Positions 32,822 to 42,375 of a DNA stretch of 64,000 nucleotides are shown here, in pieces. Under the pieces are notes generated by a model. It was not told the DNA's origin. It did no database searches and saw nothing but the letters and a program-made list of their open reading frames with translations. Source of the stretch: Bacillota bacterium (GTDB taxonomy: Bacteria > Bacillota > Clostridia > DSM-8532); contig JAEZJF010000016.1 of assembly GCA_023415825.1 (NCBI GenBank), forward strand, positions 124,001-188,000, read 5' to 3'. The stretch's first letter is position 1. Every line of letters starts with the position of its first letter. The translations under genes were made by a program, and so were the position numbers.

Positions 32822-34513
32822 ATGATGAAGGGCCGGGTAATGGAAAAATTTCGGTTTCGTATCAGTGATTTTTCAATTCATACCAAGCTGACACTCTCCC
32901 ATTGGATTGTGGCTGTGGTTCCTCTAATTATTATATTTTCTATTACTTCTATTATCTTTTTCAATGTTACGGTTGACAACGCCAAAACACAGGCACAAAT
33001 AGCTTTGGATAAAACAGTAGAAGAACTGGAGCTTTGGGTTTCTCGAGCGAAGGAAGGTATCTTTTCGCTCTCAACAGATATCAATGTACAGAAGGCCATA
33101 AGGAACTATACTGTTGAAAATTACAAAGCCAGGCTTGATACCAGGGACTTTATACGCAACAGGCTGGCCAATATTTATTCCTCGGACATGCGTACAGTCA
33201 ATTTGTCCTTATACCTGAGCGATTCAGGCAAAATCTTTTCCAAGGATTTTATGGATTTGGATCTTTATCTGGCCTATTCTGACGCAGAGTGGTTTAAAGA
33301 CCTTTTGACAGGTGATGCTCCCTATTATTTTGGAACCGGGAAAAGCCTTGAGAAAGGAGAGCCGGTTATCATTCTGGCCAATACCATTTTTGACATGCAA
33401 AATGGAAAAGTAATAGGTATATCCTATGTGGAGTTGGATAGAAAGAAAGTTTACGATATTTTTAAGACCCTCATCAATGATAATGCCAACGCCGTTTTAC
33501 TTGGAGATGAATTAATAGCTTCTGATCATTACATTCCAAATAAAAACTATTTTTCAGTCTATGGGAAAGCACTTGGCCTTCAAGTAGAATATCGGCTTCC
33601 GCTAAAAGAGATTCAAAAAGACTCTAGTATTGCTTATCTTTATTTTATCGCAGGACTAGTTGCCGTATTATTCTTTCTTTACTTTATCGACAAGCTGTTT
33701 ACAGATTGGTTTGCTAAAAGGATTATTAAACTTCGAAATGCAACAAAAGAAATTGCATCAGGCAACCTGGAGGTTGCTATCTCAGACAGGCACAACGACG
33801 AGATAGGTGATCTTTCCAAGAGTCTTAATACCATGGCAAGGGATATGAAATTATTAATTGAAAAAAATTACCTTTCTCAGATAGAAAACCAGCATGCACG
33901 CATACAGGCCCTTCAAAGCCAGATCAATCCGCACTTTATATACAATACGCTTGAAAGTATTTCGATGCTGGCCGTTATTAGCGATAATTATGAAATTGTT
34001 GAAATCACACATGCCTTTTCGGCAATGATGCGATATGCCATGAACCCTGATACGAAGGTTAAGCTGTCCGAAGAGCTGGAAAATGTCAAAAATTACGTGA
34101 CCATTCAAAAAATAAGAGTGCCAGAGAAATTTGAGATATCTTATCGTATAGCCGACAACTGTTTATCACAGTCAATGCCTCGGCTCTGCTTACAGCCTTT
34201 AGTCGAAAATGCCATCAAGCATGGCTTTGAAAACATACCCCAGGGTCATTGTCATTTGTTGATTACAGCCCGAAAAACCAATAAATGTCTTATTATACAT
34301 GTCTATAATGATGGCGAGGCCATATCAGAAGATAGAATTCATTGCATCCACGAGCTTTTAAAAGCTGAGAACAATGATGAGACCATGGACTGCTTCGCCT
34401 TAAGAAACTTAAGTCGCAGGCTGCGCTTGACTTATGGAGAGAACGGTTGTTTCCGGATTAGATCACGTTCAGGTTTTGGAACAATTACGTCCATTAAAAT
34501 ACCGCTTCAGTAA
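32822..34513 (+). CDS. Membrane sensor histidine kinase (YesM-like)
   Basis: The product (563 residues) has a first membrane segment near residue 30, an extracytoplasmic sensor domain, a second membrane segment near 275-295, a HAMP region, then the LytS/YesM-type kinase motif QINPHFIYNTLES with the phosphorylated histidine near residue 371, and a C-terminal ATPase (VENAIKHGFEN). ATG at 32822 or 32825 follows GAGGTG. It pairs with the next gene and sits directly before the sulfatase-linked importer. Confidence 0.9.
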   Translation: MMKGRVMEKFRFRISDFSIHTKLTLSHWIVAVVPLIIIFSITSIIFFNVTVDNAKTQAQIALDKTVEELELWVSRAKEGIFSLSTDINVQKAIRNYTVENYKARLDTRDFIRNRLANIYSSDMRTVNLSLYLSDSGKIFSKDFMDLDLYLAYSDAEWFKDLLTGDAPYYFGTGKSLEKGEPVIILANTIFDMQNGKVIGISYVELDRKKVYDIFKTLINDNANAVLLGDELIASDHYIPNKNYFSVYGKALGLQVEYRLPLKEIQKDSSIAYLYFIAGLVAVLFFLYFIDKLFTDWFAKRIIKLRNATKEIASGNLEVAISDRHNDEIGDLSKSLNTMARDMKLLIEKNYLSQIENQHARIQALQSQINPHFIYNTLESISMLAVISDNYEIVEITHAFSAMMRYAMNPDTKVKLSEELENVKNYVTIQKIRVPEKFEISYRIADNCLSQSMPRLCLQPLVENAIKHGFENIPQGHCHLLITARKTNKCLIIHVYNDGEAISEDRIHCIHELLKAENNDETMDCFALRNLSRRLRLTYGENGCFRIRSRSGFGTITSIKIPLQ

Positions 34514-34533
34514 AATGATGAGGAGTGATACCG

Positions 34534-35241
34534 GTGAAAAAGCTTTTAATATGTGATGACGAAGGTATTATCAGGCAAGGGATACGCAAAATTCTTGAAA
34601 AAACCTACACCGATTTATTAATTGAAGAATGCGAGAATGGCAGGGACGGTTATCAAAATCTGGTCTCCTTTTGCCCCGATGTAGCCATAACAGATATAAA
34701 GATGCCATTCATGAACGGGCTGGAGATGATCCAAAAGGCTCACAACAGTGATCTAAAGACACAGTTTATCATTATAAGTGCATACAGTGAGTTTGAATAT
34801 GCCCGAACTGCTATCAAGTATGGGGTACACGATTATATCCTGAAGCCAATAAACCGCTTTGAGTTAATCCAACGACTGAATGCCCTGTGGCATATCCCTG
34901 ATGCTCCTATTGAGAGCTCACAGCCAAAGATAACTCAAGATACAGTAAGTAAGGCTCTATCCTTCATCGAAACCAATTTTTACAAAAACATCAGTCTTGA
35001 AGATGTAAGTCGGGCTGTCAACATGAATACGAATTACTTTTCTACGCTTTTCAAAAAGCAGACCGGCAAGAAATATATAGATTACCTAACTGAGCTTCGC
35101 ATGGATAAAGGCCGTAAATTAATACAAAACACCGACCTCTCCATCATTGATATAAGCAGAATGATAGGATATAACAGCACCAAGCACTTCACTCATATCT
35201 ATAAAGAGTATTTTGGTGTAACACCGAGTTCTGAGCGTTAA
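34534..35241 (+). CDS. Response regulator with AraC-type DNA-binding domain
   Basis: The 235-residue product has a receiver domain (DDEG, phosphoacceptor in TDIKMP at D54, conserved K of LKPI) followed by two AraC-type helix-turn-helix motifs (about residues 145-235, including NTNYFSTLFKKQTGKKY). It is more compact than YesN-like regulators of ~500 residues, lacking a long middle part. GTG at 34534 lies 8 nt behind AGGAG. It is the partner of the preceding kinase. Confidence 0.92.
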   Translation: MKKLLICDDEGIIRQGIRKILEKTYTDLLIEECENGRDGYQNLVSFCPDVAITDIKMPFMNGLEMIQKAHNSDLKTQFIIISAYSEFEYARTAIKYGVHDYILKPINRFELIQRLNALWHIPDAPIESSQPKITQDTVSKALSFIETNFYKNISLEDVSRAVNMNTNYFSTLFKKQTGKKYIDYLTELRMDKGRKLIQNTDLSIIDISRMIGYNSTKHFTHIYKEYFGVTPSSER

Positions 35242-35284
35242 CCTCAAAACAGATAATCATGGCTCTGATATAAAATTGTGAATA

Positions 35285-35320
35285 AATAGGACGCAAAGTG
35301 AATTTAATGTCCTATTTTTT
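35285..35320 (+). terminator. Terminator of the kinase-regulator pair
   Basis: AATAGGAC at 35285-35292 pairs with GTCCTATT at 35309-35316, and the 3' arm runs into TTTTTT. It separates the regulators from the importer operon. Confidence 0.8.
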
Positions 35321-35403
35321 CATATTATGGTCATTTATAATCATTAGTGTGATCACAAAAAGCCTCATGCTCAAAAGATTTATATCACTAAAGGAGGATT
35401 ACC

Positions 35404-36747
35404 ATGAAAAAGTTTTTAAGCTTACTTTTGGCCGTTATTATGGTTGTAGCAGCCTTAGCAGGATGCGGAAGCCAACCTGCCGAAAACAGTGCGACGCCAA
35501 CTTCCTCGGCTCCGGCAGAAACCTCAAGCACACCTGAGGCTGCAAAGGACGTTACCATTACTATAAGTAACTGGCTGGAAGCTGAAGAAGCAACCTCAGC
35601 AATTTTTAAAGAGCTCATAAATGATTTTATGGCAGCAAATCCCGGCATCAAGGTGGAGTCGATTGCCATTCCCTTTAATCAGTATAAAGATCAGATTTTA
35701 ATTGCCGGTACATCCGGAAATACAGCAGATGTCATTATGGGAAATTCACAGATGATGAGTGCTTTCAACGGGTCAGGCATCTTAGCGGAGTTGGATACAT
35801 TGGCATCCAAAGAAGTCTTGGATGATATTTATCCCGGCTATCTCTCCGGCACCACATATAATGGTAAGGTCAAGGCTCTTTCCTGGGCTCCCCACCCTAT
35901 CGCAATGTACTACAATAAGGAACTTTTCACGAAAGCAGGTCTTGATCCCGAAAAGGCTCCTTCAACATGGGAAGACATGACAGCGGCTGCCAGAGCAATT
36001 TCCAAGCTCGGCAAGGATGCATCGGGGAATACCCTTTATGGCTTAGGAATCCCAACCGGTAAGGTTGCTCATACCGGAACGGTTCTAAATGGCGTACTTT
36101 ATGCCTTTGGAGGCCAGTTTGTTGATGTTGACGGCAAAGTTGCCATAAACAATGAAGGAAACATTGAAGCCCTGACTTATCTTAAAACCCTTGTAGATGA
36201 AAAAGTAATCCCCGTTGGTCTTGAAATCAAGGATCTCAGAGGTCTCTTTGCAGCCGGTCAGATCGGCATCATTTTCGATGGTGATATGGGACGTGGTGCA
36301 TACAGAAAGAGCAGCGGTTTGGATAAGGAATTTGACAAAAAGATGGGCATAGCTATCATTCCTACCGGCAAGACCGGCCGCAGCGAAACGGTTTATACAG
36401 AGCACCAGTTGGCTGTCTTTGCCAAGTCCGAGAAGAAAGAAGCAGCGATAAAGCTTTGCGAATTTCTCATTAGCAAAGATGCCATGCTTAAGTATCACAA
36501 ATCTAATGCAGTTCTTTCAGCAAGAAAATCTATTGCTGCTCTGCATGAAATGAATGAAGACTATTTCATGGAAGTTTTCAATAAACAATCTGAAACCGCT
36601 AGTCCACTGCCTGCAACCAGCGCAATGTTCGACAATGCAATGAACGAAATGACAAAAGCGGTAGAGCGTATTGTTGTAGCAAAAGAAGATATTAAAACAG
36701 TTTTAGCAGAAACTGAAGCTACAATAAAGACTATATACGGCCAATAA
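35404..36747 (+). CDS. CUT1 sugar ABC transporter substrate-binding lipoprotein
   Basis: A 447-residue lipoprotein: hydrophobic leader with lipobox LAGC (lipidated Cys21), a Ser/Thr/Pro-rich spacer, then the bilobal solute-binding fold of family 1 (extracellular sugar-binding). It probably captures an oligosaccharide outside the cell for the two following permeases. AAAGGAGG precedes the ATG. An attenuator follows it, so it is likely made in excess over the permeases. Confidence 0.9.
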   Translation: MKKFLSLLLAVIMVVAALAGCGSQPAENSATPTSSAPAETSSTPEAAKDVTITISNWLEAEEATSAIFKELINDFMAANPGIKVESIAIPFNQYKDQILIAGTSGNTADVIMGNSQMMSAFNGSGILAELDTLASKEVLDDIYPGYLSGTTYNGKVKALSWAPHPIAMYYNKELFTKAGLDPEKAPSTWEDMTAAARAISKLGKDASGNTLYGLGIPTGKVAHTGTVLNGVLYAFGGQFVDVDGKVAINNEGNIEALTYLKTLVDEKVIPVGLEIKDLRGLFAAGQIGIIFDGDMGRGAYRKSSGLDKEFDKKMGIAIIPTGKTGRSETVYTEHQLAVFAKSEKKEAAIKLCEFLISKDAMLKYHKSNAVLSARKSIAALHEMNEDYFMEVFNKQSETASPLPATSAMFDNAMNEMTKAVERIVVAKEDIKTVLAETEATIKTIYGQ

Positions 36748-36763
36748 TAAGCCAACATTTTTC

Positions 36764-36794
36764 GGGGAGGGGAAATACCCCTCCTCATTTTTTT
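36764..36794 (+). terminator. Attenuator between binding protein and permease genes
   Basis: GGGAGGGG (36765-36772) pairs with CCCCTCCT (36778-36785; one G-U pair), extended by a G-C pair, around AAATA; a T7 run starts at 36788. It would reduce transcription into the permeases and favour production of the binding protein. Confidence 0.75.
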
Positions 36795-36812
36795 AAGACA
36801 GAGGTGATTGAA

Positions 36813-37691
36813 ATGGCAAACGGCAAAAGAAAATTCAACTGGTTTATGATCGGCCTGCTCACTCCTGCAGTAGCAATGCTGACGTTTACCATTATTATTC
36901 CTGTTTTTGTTGTTATCGGTATGAGTTTTTTTCACTATAGCCTTATGGATATCCAAAATATTGTCTGGAATAATTTTGCCAACTACAAATCGGTTTTTTC
37001 CGATAAAGAGTTTGTTAAAACCTTTTTACGTACATTGATTTATGTGTTGGGTACCGTATCCATACAATTCTTAATTGGTTTGGCAGTTGCCCTTTTACTT
37101 AACAATAGCAGCGTAAGGGGCAGAAAGCTTTTTCGCAGCCTGCTCTTCCTTCCGTGGACTGTTCCCTCGCTGGTTGTTGCCGTGACCTGGATGTTCATAT
37201 TCCAGCCTCAGTACGGTATTGCCAATTATCTTCTCCAGCTTGGTGATTACAGTATTCTTGGAAGCTCAAAGACAGCAATGCTTGGTGTAATTGTTGCTGC
37301 AGTGTGGAAACAGATGCCTCTTATGATGATTATGCTCTTGTCAGGTCTTCAAACAGTTCCAGAAGACCTTAAGGAAGCAGCTGTCATTGATGGTGCCAGC
37401 ACCTGGCAGAAGTTTAAGGTCATCACCATACCTTGCATCATGCCAGTTATTAAAACAGTAACGCTCACATCCATCATTTCCAATTTCCAGATGTTTGTAC
37501 TGTTCTTTACGATGACAGGAGGCGGGCCTGTACGTGCAAGCACAACACTTCCACTCTATACCTATGAAACCGCTTTTACAGGCTTTAATATGGGTAAGGG
37601 CGCTGCAATAGGCGTATGCTGGCTTTTGTTTCTAATCATCTTTTCAACAGTATATAACAAGATACTTTCTAAAAAAGAGATACAGTATTAA
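36813..37691 (+). CDS. CUT1 sugar ABC transporter permease (MalF-like)
   Basis: The 292-residue product has six hydrophobic segments and the permease coupling motif EAAVIDGASTWQKFKVITIP near residues 190-209. It is the first of two inner-membrane subunits of a carbohydrate importer. ATG at 36813 follows GAGG by 8 nt; a GTG at 36804 overlaps the site. The transport ATPase is not encoded nearby. Confidence 0.9.
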   Translation: MANGKRKFNWFMIGLLTPAVAMLTFTIIIPVFVVIGMSFFHYSLMDIQNIVWNNFANYKSVFSDKEFVKTFLRTLIYVLGTVSIQFLIGLAVALLLNNSSVRGRKLFRSLLFLPWTVPSLVVAVTWMFIFQPQYGIANYLLQLGDYSILGSSKTAMLGVIVAAVWKQMPLMMIMLLSGLQTVPEDLKEAAVIDGASTWQKFKVITIPCIMPVIKTVTLTSIISNFQMFVLFFTMTGGGPVRASTTLPLYTYETAFTGFNMGKGAAIGVCWLLFLIIFSTVYNKILSKKEIQY

Positions 37692-37705
37692 GGGGGTAGG
37701 GTGGG

Positions 37706-38539
37706 ATGCTTTCTGGTAAATCAAATAAGTGGCTTATGTTTCTTGGCCTTCTATCAATAACAATATGTTTTGTCTTTCCGATATATTGGATGATTTTAAC
37801 GTCGGTTAAGCCTAATGAAGCTATTTTAAGGCTGCCTCCGCAGCTTCTTCCGCAACATATAACCCTGGAAAATTACAAAGGAATTCTGGGTGATGGACAT
37901 TTCGTGGTATTCTATAAGAACAATGTTATCGTATCCGGGATTACCACGCTTGTTACCATGGCTTTGGCAGTATTTGCGGCATATGCGTTTTCAAGGTATA
38001 GATTTAAAGGAGACAAGTTTCTCTTAATGTTATTCCTGTCTACTCAGATGTTTCCTGCAATGACGCTTTTGATTGCTCTATTCAATATGTATAGCAAGAT
38101 GGGTCTCATTAACAGTTACACCGCTTTGGTACTGGCTTGCTCTACCAATGCGCTGCCCATGTCGGTATGGATATTAAAGGGCTTTTTTGATACAATTCCG
38201 AAATCGTTGGAGGAAGCTGCCTCTATAGATGGATGCAGCAAACCAAGGGCGCTTTTTCAAATCATTTTGCCATTGGTCAAGCCGGGCATTCTTGCTGTTG
38301 GCCTTTACTCATTTTTAATTTCATGGGAGGACTTTCTCTGGGGCCTTACTCTAGTTAACAAGACTACCATGCGTACGCTTGCTTCAGGGATAGCAATGAC
38401 TTATCTGGGTGAGTACAATTATGATTGGGGCCGAGTCATGGCTTCTGCTGTCAGCGCGGCTATTCCCATACTCTTTTTGTTCATCTTCCTTCAGAAGTAT
38501 ATGATATCAGGACTGACTGCCGGCGCAGTTAAAGAGTAG
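37706..38539 (+). CDS. CUT1 sugar ABC transporter permease (MalG-like)
   Basis: The 277-residue product starts with a hydrophobic helix and has the conserved EAASIDGCSKPRALFQIILPLVKPG coupling loop near residue 190. It partners the preceding permease. Its stop is 12 nt before the sulfatase, so one operon is likely. Confidence 0.92.
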   Translation: MLSGKSNKWLMFLGLLSITICFVFPIYWMILTSVKPNEAILRLPPQLLPQHITLENYKGILGDGHFVVFYKNNVIVSGITTLVTMALAVFAAYAFSRYRFKGDKFLLMLFLSTQMFPAMTLLIALFNMYSKMGLINSYTALVLACSTNALPMSVWILKGFFDTIPKSLEEAASIDGCSKPRALFQIILPLVKPGILAVGLYSFLISWEDFLWGLTLVNKTTMRTLASGIAMTYLGEYNYDWGRVMASAVSAAIPILFLFIFLQKYMISGLTAGAVKE

Positions 38540-38551
38540 GAGGCAATTAGG

Positions 38552-39886
38552 ATGAAACAGAATATTTTAGTCTTCTTATCCGATCAACAGCGCTATGATA
38601 CGCTTGGATGCAATGGCCAACCTATGGATATTACTCCCAACCTGGATCGGTTTGCTATGGAAGGTGTAAATTTTATTAATGCCTTTACGCCTCAGCCTGT
38701 ATGCGGGCCTGCAAGGGCCATGCTCCAGACAGGGCTTTATCCCACGCAAACAGGCTGCTATCGCAATGCCATTTCCCTTCCCCTTAATGCGCATACAATT
38801 GCCAGAAGAATGCGTGAAGCCGGTTACAATGTAGGCTATGTCGGTAAATGGCATTTAGCCTCCGATCATGAATGTAATCATTACGAAACGATAGCTGTTC
38901 CCCTTGACAGGCGTGGTGGATATGACGACTTCTGGATGGCTTCCGATGTATTGGAATTCACCTCCCATGGATACGGCGGCTATGTTTTTAATAAAGATGG
39001 CAATAAGATTGAGTTTGACGGCTATCGCACAGACTGTCTGACTGATTACGTCATAGAATATATTGAAGCCTACGATAGTACAAAACCCTTTTTTCTGTTT
39101 ATTTCCCACATAGAACCCCATCATCAGAACGACCGTAATGATTATGAAGGCCCCAACGGAAGCAAGGAGAAATATGCCGATTTTGTCCCACCGGCTGATT
39201 TGGAGCCCGGGAAGGGAGACTGGGAGCAATTCTATCCTGATTATCTGGGCTGCTGCAACGCCTTGGACCGTAATTTTGGCCGGGTTATCGAAGCCCTCAA
39301 AAGAAGAAGCCTCTACGAGGATACCCTTATTGTTTACACAAGCGATCATGGCTGCCATTTCAGAACCCACAGCGATGAGGTGGTTCAAGGAGGGTATGAT
39401 GACTACAAGCGAAACAGCTTTGAAAGCAGTATCCATATACCTTTACTAATCAAAGGCAGGGGGTTCACCGGTGGACAGCGTGAAGACAAACTGGTAAGTC
39501 TTATTGATCTGCCAAAAACACTCCTATCGGCTGCAGGTTGTGAAATAGAGCCTCAAATTCAAGGAAGGAATCTCCATCTCATAAATGACGATGATTGGGA
39601 TAACACCGTGTATATACAGATAAGCGAAAGCTTTGTGGGACGCGCTGTTCGTACTGATCGCTATAAATATGTCGTATATGCTCCTGATAAAAATCCCTGG
39701 ACTCAAAGCGGAAGCAGTGTTTATTACGAGAAATATCTGTTTGACATGAGTACGGACCCCCTTGAAAAGAATAATTTGATTAATGATCTCTCCTATTCAA
39801 AAATAAAGGCCAGACTCCGAAAAAGGCTAATCTCTTTTGCCAAGGATGCCTGTGAGGGAGAAATCACGATAGAGATTTTTAGTTAA
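38552..39886 (+). CDS. Type I sulfatase
   Basis: The 444-residue cytoplasmic protein starts NILVFLSDQQRYDTLG (metal ligands D10-D11 region) and has the sulfatase signature VCGPARAMLQTGLYPTQTG, with Cys51 in C-x-P-x-R, the residue converted to formylglycine. YTSDHGCH near residue 265 supplies further metal ligands. No signal peptide was seen. It follows an oligosaccharide importer, so it probably removes sulfate from an imported sulfated sugar; the substrate is unknown. Confidence 0.93.
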   Translation: MKQNILVFLSDQQRYDTLGCNGQPMDITPNLDRFAMEGVNFINAFTPQPVCGPARAMLQTGLYPTQTGCYRNAISLPLNAHTIARRMREAGYNVGYVGKWHLASDHECNHYETIAVPLDRRGGYDDFWMASDVLEFTSHGYGGYVFNKDGNKIEFDGYRTDCLTDYVIEYIEAYDSTKPFFLFISHIEPHHQNDRNDYEGPNGSKEKYADFVPPADLEPGKGDWEQFYPDYLGCCNALDRNFGRVIEALKRRSLYEDTLIVYTSDHGCHFRTHSDEVVQGGYDDYKRNSFESSIHIPLLIKGRGFTGGQREDKLVSLIDLPKTLLSAAGCEIEPQIQGRNLHLINDDDWDNTVYIQISESFVGRAVRTDRYKYVVYAPDKNPWTQSGSSVYYEKYLFDMSTDPLEKNNLINDLSYSKIKARLRKRLISFAKDACEGEITIEIFS

Positions 39887-39906
39887 AGCAAGATTATCAT
39901 TTTATG

Positions 39907-39945
39907 CCTTTATCCGGCTTTCTGAGCATGGATAAAGGTTTTTTT
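39907..39945 (+). terminator. Terminator after the sulfatase
   Basis: CCTTTATCC at 39907-39915 pairs perfectly with GGATAAAGG at 39930-39938, followed by a T7 run. It ends the importer-sulfatase operon. Confidence 0.9.
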
Positions 39946-39954
39946 ACATATTCA

Positions 39955-39971
39955 TTGACCAGAGTGGTCAA
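39955..39971 (+). promoter_or_regulatory. TetR operator, copy 1
   Basis: TTGACCA-GAG-TGGTCAA is a near-perfect palindrome with 7-bp arms. Copy 2 is its exact reverse complement. It covers the -35 element, so binding would block RNA polymerase. Confidence 0.75.
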
Positions 39972-39983
39972 CAGGTATATAAT
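39955..39983 (+). promoter_or_regulatory. Promoter of the tetR-exporter operon
   Basis: TTGACC at 39955-39960 and TATAAT at 39978-39983 are separated by exactly 17 nt, about 43 nt before the regulator start. The -35 overlaps the first operator palindrome. Confidence 0.75.
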
Positions 39984-39988
39984 TGCAA

Positions 39989-40005
39989 TTGACCACTCTG
40001 GTCAA
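39989..40005 (+). promoter_or_regulatory. TetR operator, copy 2
   Basis: TTGACCA-CTC-TGGTCAA lies just downstream of the -10 element, near the expected start of transcription. Centre-to-centre distance from copy 1 is 34 bp. Two matching sites over one promoter suit autoregulation by a dimeric TetR protein. Confidence 0.75.
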
Positions 40006-40025
40006 TGTGTCGGAAAGGGGATGCT

Positions 40026-40661
40026 ATGACTGATAAATTTACTAATCTGGAGCCCGAGAAGAGAGAAAGAATAGTAAACGCCGCTTTAAATGAATTTGCT
40101 CTCAGAGGCTATGAGAAAGCCTCCACAAATGAAATAGTAAAAGAGGCTGAGATATCAAAAGGGCTTCTCTTTCACTATTTCAAAAGCAAAAAGCAGCTAT
40201 TCCTATACTTATATGATTTCGGAATTCAGATGTTTCAGCATGAGTTCATCAAGCGTATTGACTTTGAAGAACGGAGATTTTTTACAAAAATGCGACAGAT
40301 CAGTAAAGTCAAGCTGGACCTTCATAGAAAATATCCGCAGCTTTTTAAATTCATCCTGGAAGCCTATCTTGAAACCAACAAGGAGATAAAGGATGAACTG
40401 GAAAGTCGAAACAGCATGGTCTTAATGATAAACATGAACAGGTTGTTCCAGAATATTGATACTTCAAAATTCCGCGAAGGTATTGAGCTTAAGGAGATTC
40501 TTAATATCATATCCTGGACAATTGAAGGCATGGTGAATGAAGAGATTAAAAAGTGCAAGGTTTTGAAGAAGGAACTCGATTATGATCAGCTTTTTGAACA
40601 CGCAGATCAGTACTTAAATACATTTGAGAAACTAATTTATAAGGGAGGTCATATGGAATGA
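40026..40661 (+). CDS. TetR family transcriptional regulator
   Basis: The 211-residue product has the N-terminal helix-turn-helix of the family (ERIVNAALNEFALRGYEKAST, then EISKGLLFHYFKSKKQLF) and a helical C-terminal ligand/dimer domain. ATG at 40026 follows AAAGGGG; an upstream GTG at 40005 falls inside the operator and is rejected. The stop overlaps the next ABC ATPase (ATGA). It probably represses the exporter operon that follows. Confidence 0.92.
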   Translation: MTDKFTNLEPEKRERIVNAALNEFALRGYEKASTNEIVKEAEISKGLLFHYFKSKKQLFLYLYDFGIQMFQHEFIKRIDFEERRFFTKMRQISKVKLDLHRKYPQLFKFILEAYLETNKEIKDELESRNSMVLMINMNRLFQNIDTSKFREGIELKEILNIISWTIEGMVNEEIKKCKVLKKELDYDQLFEHADQYLNTFEKLIYKGGHME

Positions 40662-41542
40662 GTGTTATTGAGATCAAGAATCTTACCAAGTACTACGGTA
40701 AATCCAGAGGTATCGTGGATGTGAGCTTCAATGTGGAAGAAGGAGAGATTTTCGGGTTTATCGGCCCTAACGGTGCGGGTAAATCCACAACCATCAGAAC
40801 CTTGTTAGCGCTTATTCATCCCACAAGCGGTTCAGCTTCAATTTTCGGCAGGGACTGCATCAAGGATGCGCCGGAAATCGCGAAGGAGATTGGATATTTA
40901 CCTTCTGAGGTTTTCTACTACGACAATATGAAGGTCATAGACCTATTAAAGTACTCCGCAAGCTTTTATAAAAAGGATTGTACCAAACGCATCCATGAAC
41001 TGGCTGAAATCATGGATCTGGATCTTAAAAAGAAGATCGATGATCTGTCTTTGGGAAACAAGAAAAAGCTAGGCATCGTCCAGGGCCTGCTCCATGAGCC
41101 CAAGCTCATCATTCTCGACGAGCCCACAAGCGGTCTTGATCCTTTGATGCAGCAAAAGTTCTTTGATCTTTTACAGGAAGAGAATAAGAGGGGAGCAACC
41201 GTTCTTTTCTCATCCCATATTTTAAACGAGGTACAGAGGCTTTGTAATCGTGTAGCTATCATAAAAGAAGGCAAGATCATTAAGCTTGAAAAAATGAGCG
41301 CCTTGACCGAAGACAATTATAAAAAAATAAAAATAGAGTCAAGGGATTCTATCAGCAAAGAGCATTTTGCCATTCCCGGCGTTAATGATCTCAACCAGCA
41401 GAAAAACACCGTAAGCTTCTTGTTTAAAGGGAATATCAATACCATCATGAAGAAGATCGCCGAGGTCAATATTCAGAATGTTTGGATTGAGGAGCCAACC
41501 CTGGAGGAAATCTTCATGCATTACTACTCAAAGGAGGGCTAA
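40658..41542 (+). CDS. ABC-2 exporter ATP-binding protein
   Basis: The 294-residue product has one ATPase domain: Walker A GPNGAGKST (about residues 38-46), signature LSLGNKKKLG (a degenerate LSGGQ), Walker B LIILDEPTSGLDP, and a C-terminal extension. This pattern fits the DrrA/BcrA-like ATPases of lipid, drug or peptide exporters. Start overlaps tetR by four bases. Confidence 0.92.
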   Translation: MSVIEIKNLTKYYGKSRGIVDVSFNVEEGEIFGFIGPNGAGKSTTIRTLLALIHPTSGSASIFGRDCIKDAPEIAKEIGYLPSEVFYYDNMKVIDLLKYSASFYKKDCTKRIHELAEIMDLDLKKKIDDLSLGNKKKLGIVQGLLHEPKLIILDEPTSGLDPLMQQKFFDLLQEENKRGATVLFSSHILNEVQRLCNRVAIIKEGKIIKLEKMSALTEDNYKKIKIESRDSISKEHFAIPGVNDLNQQKNTVSFLFKGNINTIMKKIAEVNIQNVWIEEPTLEEIFMHYYSKEG

Positions 41543-41546
41543 AGCT

Positions 41547-42344
41547 ATGACCGTTTTTCTCCATGAATTAAAGGCTAATAGAAATTCAACCCTTAAGTGG
41601 GCTATTGCTCTCGTTGCCATATCGGTTTTTTACCTGTCGGTCTTTTCTGTTTATACCAGCGGGGCCGAAGACATAAAGAAAATGCTTACGGGCTTTCCGC
41701 CTGAGGTATTAAAAGCTCTGGGAATGGATGTTGAACTGCTCTTTTCTATCCTGGGTTTTTATTCCTTCGTCTTTACTTATGTGGTGCTTTGCGGAGCCAT
41801 TCAAGCCATGGTTCTGGGAACCAACCTTATTTCTAAGGAGTTTAACCGGAAAACCGCTGACTTTCTCTTCACAAAGCCCATTTCACGAACAGAAATCCTT
41901 ACCGGCAAGCTGTTGGCTGGTTTAGTTTCTCTCCTCATAACGGATGTCGCCGCCATAGCTGCTGGTTACCTCATGGCATCAGCCGTAAGTGACAAGCCTT
42001 TTAGCACCGGACTGTTTTTCATGGTGTCAATCACTTTGTTCTTTGTACAGATGATGTTCTATACATTTGGAGTTCTTTTGGGTGCCATTTTCCACCGCAT
42101 CAAATCGGTATTGGGTCTTTCGCTGGGGACAGTATTCGGATTCTTTATAGCAGGAATGCTGGCTTCAATCCTGGAAGAAGAGAAGTTGAATTATGTGGTT
42201 CCCTTTAAATACTATGACTCCATTAAAATTCTTCATCAATCAACGTATGACTCAACTTCCGTCGCTCTGAACATCATCTTTGTGGTGGCAGCTATTGCGG
42301 CGAGTTATATCCTCTATACCAAAAAGGATATTCATGCGGTATAG
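41547..42344 (+). CDS. ABC-2 exporter permease 1
   Basis: The 265-residue product has six hydrophobic segments, with FHELK-type N-terminus and a large loop (LISKEFNRKTADFLFTKPIS) typical of ABC-2 permeases. ATG at 41547 lies just behind AAAGGAGGG; a longer reading from 41478 overlaps the ATPase gene and is rejected. The substrate is unknown. Confidence 0.88.
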   Translation: MTVFLHELKANRNSTLKWAIALVAISVFYLSVFSVYTSGAEDIKKMLTGFPPEVLKALGMDVELLFSILGFYSFVFTYVVLCGAIQAMVLGTNLISKEFNRKTADFLFTKPISRTEILTGKLLAGLVSLLITDVAAIAAGYLMASAVSDKPFSTGLFFMVSITLFFVQMMFYTFGVLLGAIFHRIKSVLGLSLGTVFGFFIAGMLASILEEEKLNYVVPFKYYDSIKILHQSTYDSTSVALNIIFVVAAIAASYILYTKKDIHAV

Positions 42345-42375
42345 CTAAAGGACCATTGAGAAGGAGGTTATCAAA

